Shown one piece after another: positions 61,895 through 64,000 of a stretch of 64,000 nucleotides of DNA (the first letter of the stretch is position 1; the number at the start of each line of letters is the position of its first letter). The notes beneath the pieces were generated by a model. It did no database searches. It had not been told where the DNA came from and saw only the letters and a list, made by a program, of their open reading frames with translations. The translations under genes were made by a program, and so were the position numbers. This stretch comes from Turnera subulata (Eukaryota > Streptophyta > Magnoliopsida > Malpighiales > Passifloraceae): assembly GCA_028386065.3 (NCBI GenBank), contig JAKUCV010006746.1, positions 52,532 to 116,531 on the forward strand, in the 5' to 3' direction.

Positions 61895-64000
61895 ATGATG
61901 CAGTAGTATCAAGCTTTTCTCCAGTGGCAGCAGTTTCACCAGTTTCACCAGCATCAGCAGGGGGCACAACCGGTGCCTGCTGCAGATCCGACGGTGGGTA
62001 GCTTGGAGAGTGGCTACAAGCATATCAGCAAGTCGGGGATTGGTGAGTTCTCGGGCGAGGGCAAGGTGGAGAAGCTGGAAGATGTTTGGTTCAGACAGGT
62101 GGAGAATGTGATGGAAAAGTTCACATGTCAACCAGCGTCTCAGACAAAGTATGTGGCCCACATGTTCACTGGTTATGCTCTGACATGGTGGCAGGAGCTG
62201 GTGGCAAATATGCCTAAACCAGTGGTGATGCCGTAGGAAGATTTCAAAGGGAGGTTCCATAAGGATTTCCTTTCTATCAGTTACCGGGAGTAGTTGAAAA
62301 GGTAGTTCCTTGACATCAAGTAGGGGGATGAAGAGTAAGTCACTGCTTTTCGGATTCGGTACAACACTCTTCTCTCCTATGCCAGGGAGTTTGTGCCAGA
62401 TGAGGAGACCAAGTGCAGACGATTTGTGAATGCTCTACGCCACACCATGGGGGCACCTGTGGCTAGTGGGAGGCACAAGACCTGGGAAGCAGTTTGTGAG
62501 GCTGCAGTGGACACGGAGAGGATCTTTCTGGCAGCACAGTAGGCTCAAGCAGCTGGGCAGAAGAAGCGGGATTCTTCTTTTCCAAACAGTGGTAGTCAGC
62601 CGAAGAGGCAGTATACAGCTTCTAGTGGTGGAAATTCGGGTGGTTCTTCTTTTCGAAGGTCTAAGAAGAACTGGGGAGGTGGCTACCGAGGTAGATCGGG
62701 TAGATTGTCGGGTGGCCAGTCACATCAGGATGTGTCCCGTGGACAGGATGTTTCAGAGCGCCCTCCACTCAAGTGCTGGGGTTGTGGGAAGTTTGGGCAC
62801 ATCAGGCCCAATTGTCCCGAGAAGTCTAGTGGTGGATCTCAGTACACGGTTCAGAGTTCTTTAGCTTCAAGCTTAGGCAGGGGCAATGGTTACAAAGGTC
62901 GTGGTTGTGGTAATGGATCTGGGGGCAGAGGCGGAGCGATGCAGGCAGCTACACCTCGAGTTTATGCCATCACCAGAGAGGAGGCTACTGATGGTCCAGA
63001 GGCCATTGCAGGTATATTTATGGTTTTTGGTCATCGTGCATATGCTTTGGTTGATCCAGACTCTATAAATTCCTTTATTTCATGTGCATACATGACTAGA
63101 CATGATTGTGATGATGATGACCTAGGTAGACCCTTGAGAGTTCGGTACCGTATAGTTAGTTTGGATCGAGTATGTAGAAATGTATCCATTGAGTATGATG
63201 ATGAGTGTTTTCCCACTGATCTTAGTGTTATGGATTTGAGTGAGTTTGATGTGATTCTTGGCATGAATTGGTTGTCGAGACACCAAGCTGTGGTAGATTG
63301 CCTAGCCAAGAAAGTGACCTTGTGTTCTCTTTTAGGGCATAGATTGGTATTTGTTGGGGAGCGGAGAGCTCTTTCTGCTTGTTGTATATCAACTATACAG
63401 GCTTTCAGGATGATTCGGGAAGGATGTGATACGTTCCTTGCCCATGTGGTGGACTCTACGGTACCAGTGCTGGGTTTGGAGGATATCCCAATAGTGAGGG
63501 AGTTTCCAGATGTTTTTCCTGACGAGTTACCAGGTTTACCTCCGGAGCGAGAGGTGGAGTATACATTGGACTTGGTACCGGGAGTTGCTCCTATATCTAT
63601 TCCACCCTACAGGATGGCTCCGACTGAACTTCAAGAGTTGAAGAAGCAGTTGGAGGAGTTGCTAGAAAAGGGTTTCATTAGACCGAGCACTTCACCTTGG
63701 GGTGCCCCGGTCTTGTTTGTTAAGAAGAAGGATGGTAGTATGCAGATGTGTGTGGACTACAGGCAGTTGAACAAGGTGACTATGAAGAACAAGTATCCGT
63801 TGCCTAGGATTGATGACTTGTTTGATCAGTTACAGGGAGCATCTGTGTTCTTAAAGATCGACTTGCGGTCCGGTTACCATCAGGTCAGGATTGCAGAACA
63901 GGACATACCAAAGACTGCTTTTCGCACTCGGTATGGCCACTATGAATTTGTTGTAGTTCCTTTCGGGTTGACAAATGGTCCTACAGTGTTCATGTGCGTG
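61895..64000 (+). pseudogene. Gypsy gag-pol with seven in-frame stops and no frameshift
   Basis: One reading frame carries gag (KVEKLEDVWFRQVENVMEKF, MFTGYALTWWQEL), a CCHC zinc knuckle ([14 protein letters not shown], about 62770-62820), a protease region and reverse transcriptase up to [10 protein letters not shown] at the window edge. Stops in this frame are at 61904, 62234, 62291, 62303, 62321, 62336 and 62540; six are TAG and one TAA. From 62543 to 64000 (486 codons) the frame is open. The protease active site, normally DSG, reads DPD here ([11 protein letters not shown]), so it should be inactive. The RT catalytic YVDD motif lies beyond the window. Confidence 0.88.

Larger units (their letters stand above)
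58986..64000 (+). mobile_element. Ty3/Gypsy LTR retrotransposon, 5' part (runs off the window)
   Basis: The element starts TGTAACGCCCCGATTTTT in the interrupted Copia and continues past the window edge. A long 5' LTR/leader region of nearly 3 kb precedes gag. It holds a CT-rich run (59310-59380), a GC-rich island (59380-59620) and ~85-bp degenerate repeats (61020-61335). No primer binding site was identified, so the LTR end is unknown. The gag-pol order (gag, zinc knuckle, protease, reverse transcriptase) is that of Gypsy. RT motifs such as [23 protein letters not shown] resemble the Tekay-type chromoviruses; that lineage call is tentative. Confidence 0.88.

Noticed and set aside
1..64000. 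tRNA, rRNA, CRISPR or organelle DNA
   Set aside because: No cloverleaf with a TTCGA/TTCAA arm, no rRNA core words and no evenly spaced CRISPR repeats were noticed by eye. A tRNAscan or Rfam run would be needed to exclude small RNAs.

Overview
This window is eudicot nuclear DNA. The evidence is multi-exon genes with GT-AG introns, plant-specific gene families, and long AT-rich, transposon-filled intergenic stretches. Six protein genes can be supported. In order they are a bHLH121/URI-type iron-homeostasis transcription factor (minus strand, 2009-3508), XCT/XAP5 (22569-25252), translocon-associated protein alpha (26638-29539), a PRP2/PRP4-type proline-rich cell-wall protein (32991-34553), the nucleoporin NUP188 (38753-52624, 32 coding exons, 1965 aa) and an intronless cytosolic cyclophilin (54383-54901). 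The last five are on the plus strand. As I recall it, this order matches an ancestral block that Arabidopsis keeps split between two duplicated segments: cyclophilin-PRP2-XCT-TRAPalpha on chromosome 2, and cyclophilin-NUP188-PRP4 on chromosome 4.

The rest is mostly mobile DNA, and several elements have boundaries proved by target-site duplications (TSDs). A 6.2-kb Copia element (3926-10155, minus, TSD GTTTC) sits about 0.4 kb upstream of the bHLH start codon. Its two LTRs are almost identical, yet its pol is badly decayed and it carries a piece of an L1-type endonuclease ORF. Two long LTR-like elements of one family lie in opposite orientation at 10900-13835 (TSD AATTT) and 14684-19195 (TSD AGTCA), and a third is cut by the left window edge (1-231). 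The second contains a perfect 297-bp direct repeat joined by a single N, which looks like an assembly join.

Near XCT is a 911-bp Mutator-like element made of two palindromes (21300-22210, 9-bp TSD). Upstream of NUP188 are a palindromic foldback element (36602-37004) and a second Mutator-like element (37526-38312, 10-bp TSD). From 55.8 kb to the right edge lies a nest. A Copia remnant on the minus strand holds a 343-bp TRIM element (56473-56815, TSD ATTAT) in its RNase H region, and is interrupted at 58986 by a long Gypsy element. That Gypsy element's gag-pol frame holds seven stop codons but no frameshift and runs off the window end.

No tRNA, rRNA or CRISPR was recognised. Gene models are read from splice signals and from remembered family sequences; no search was run.
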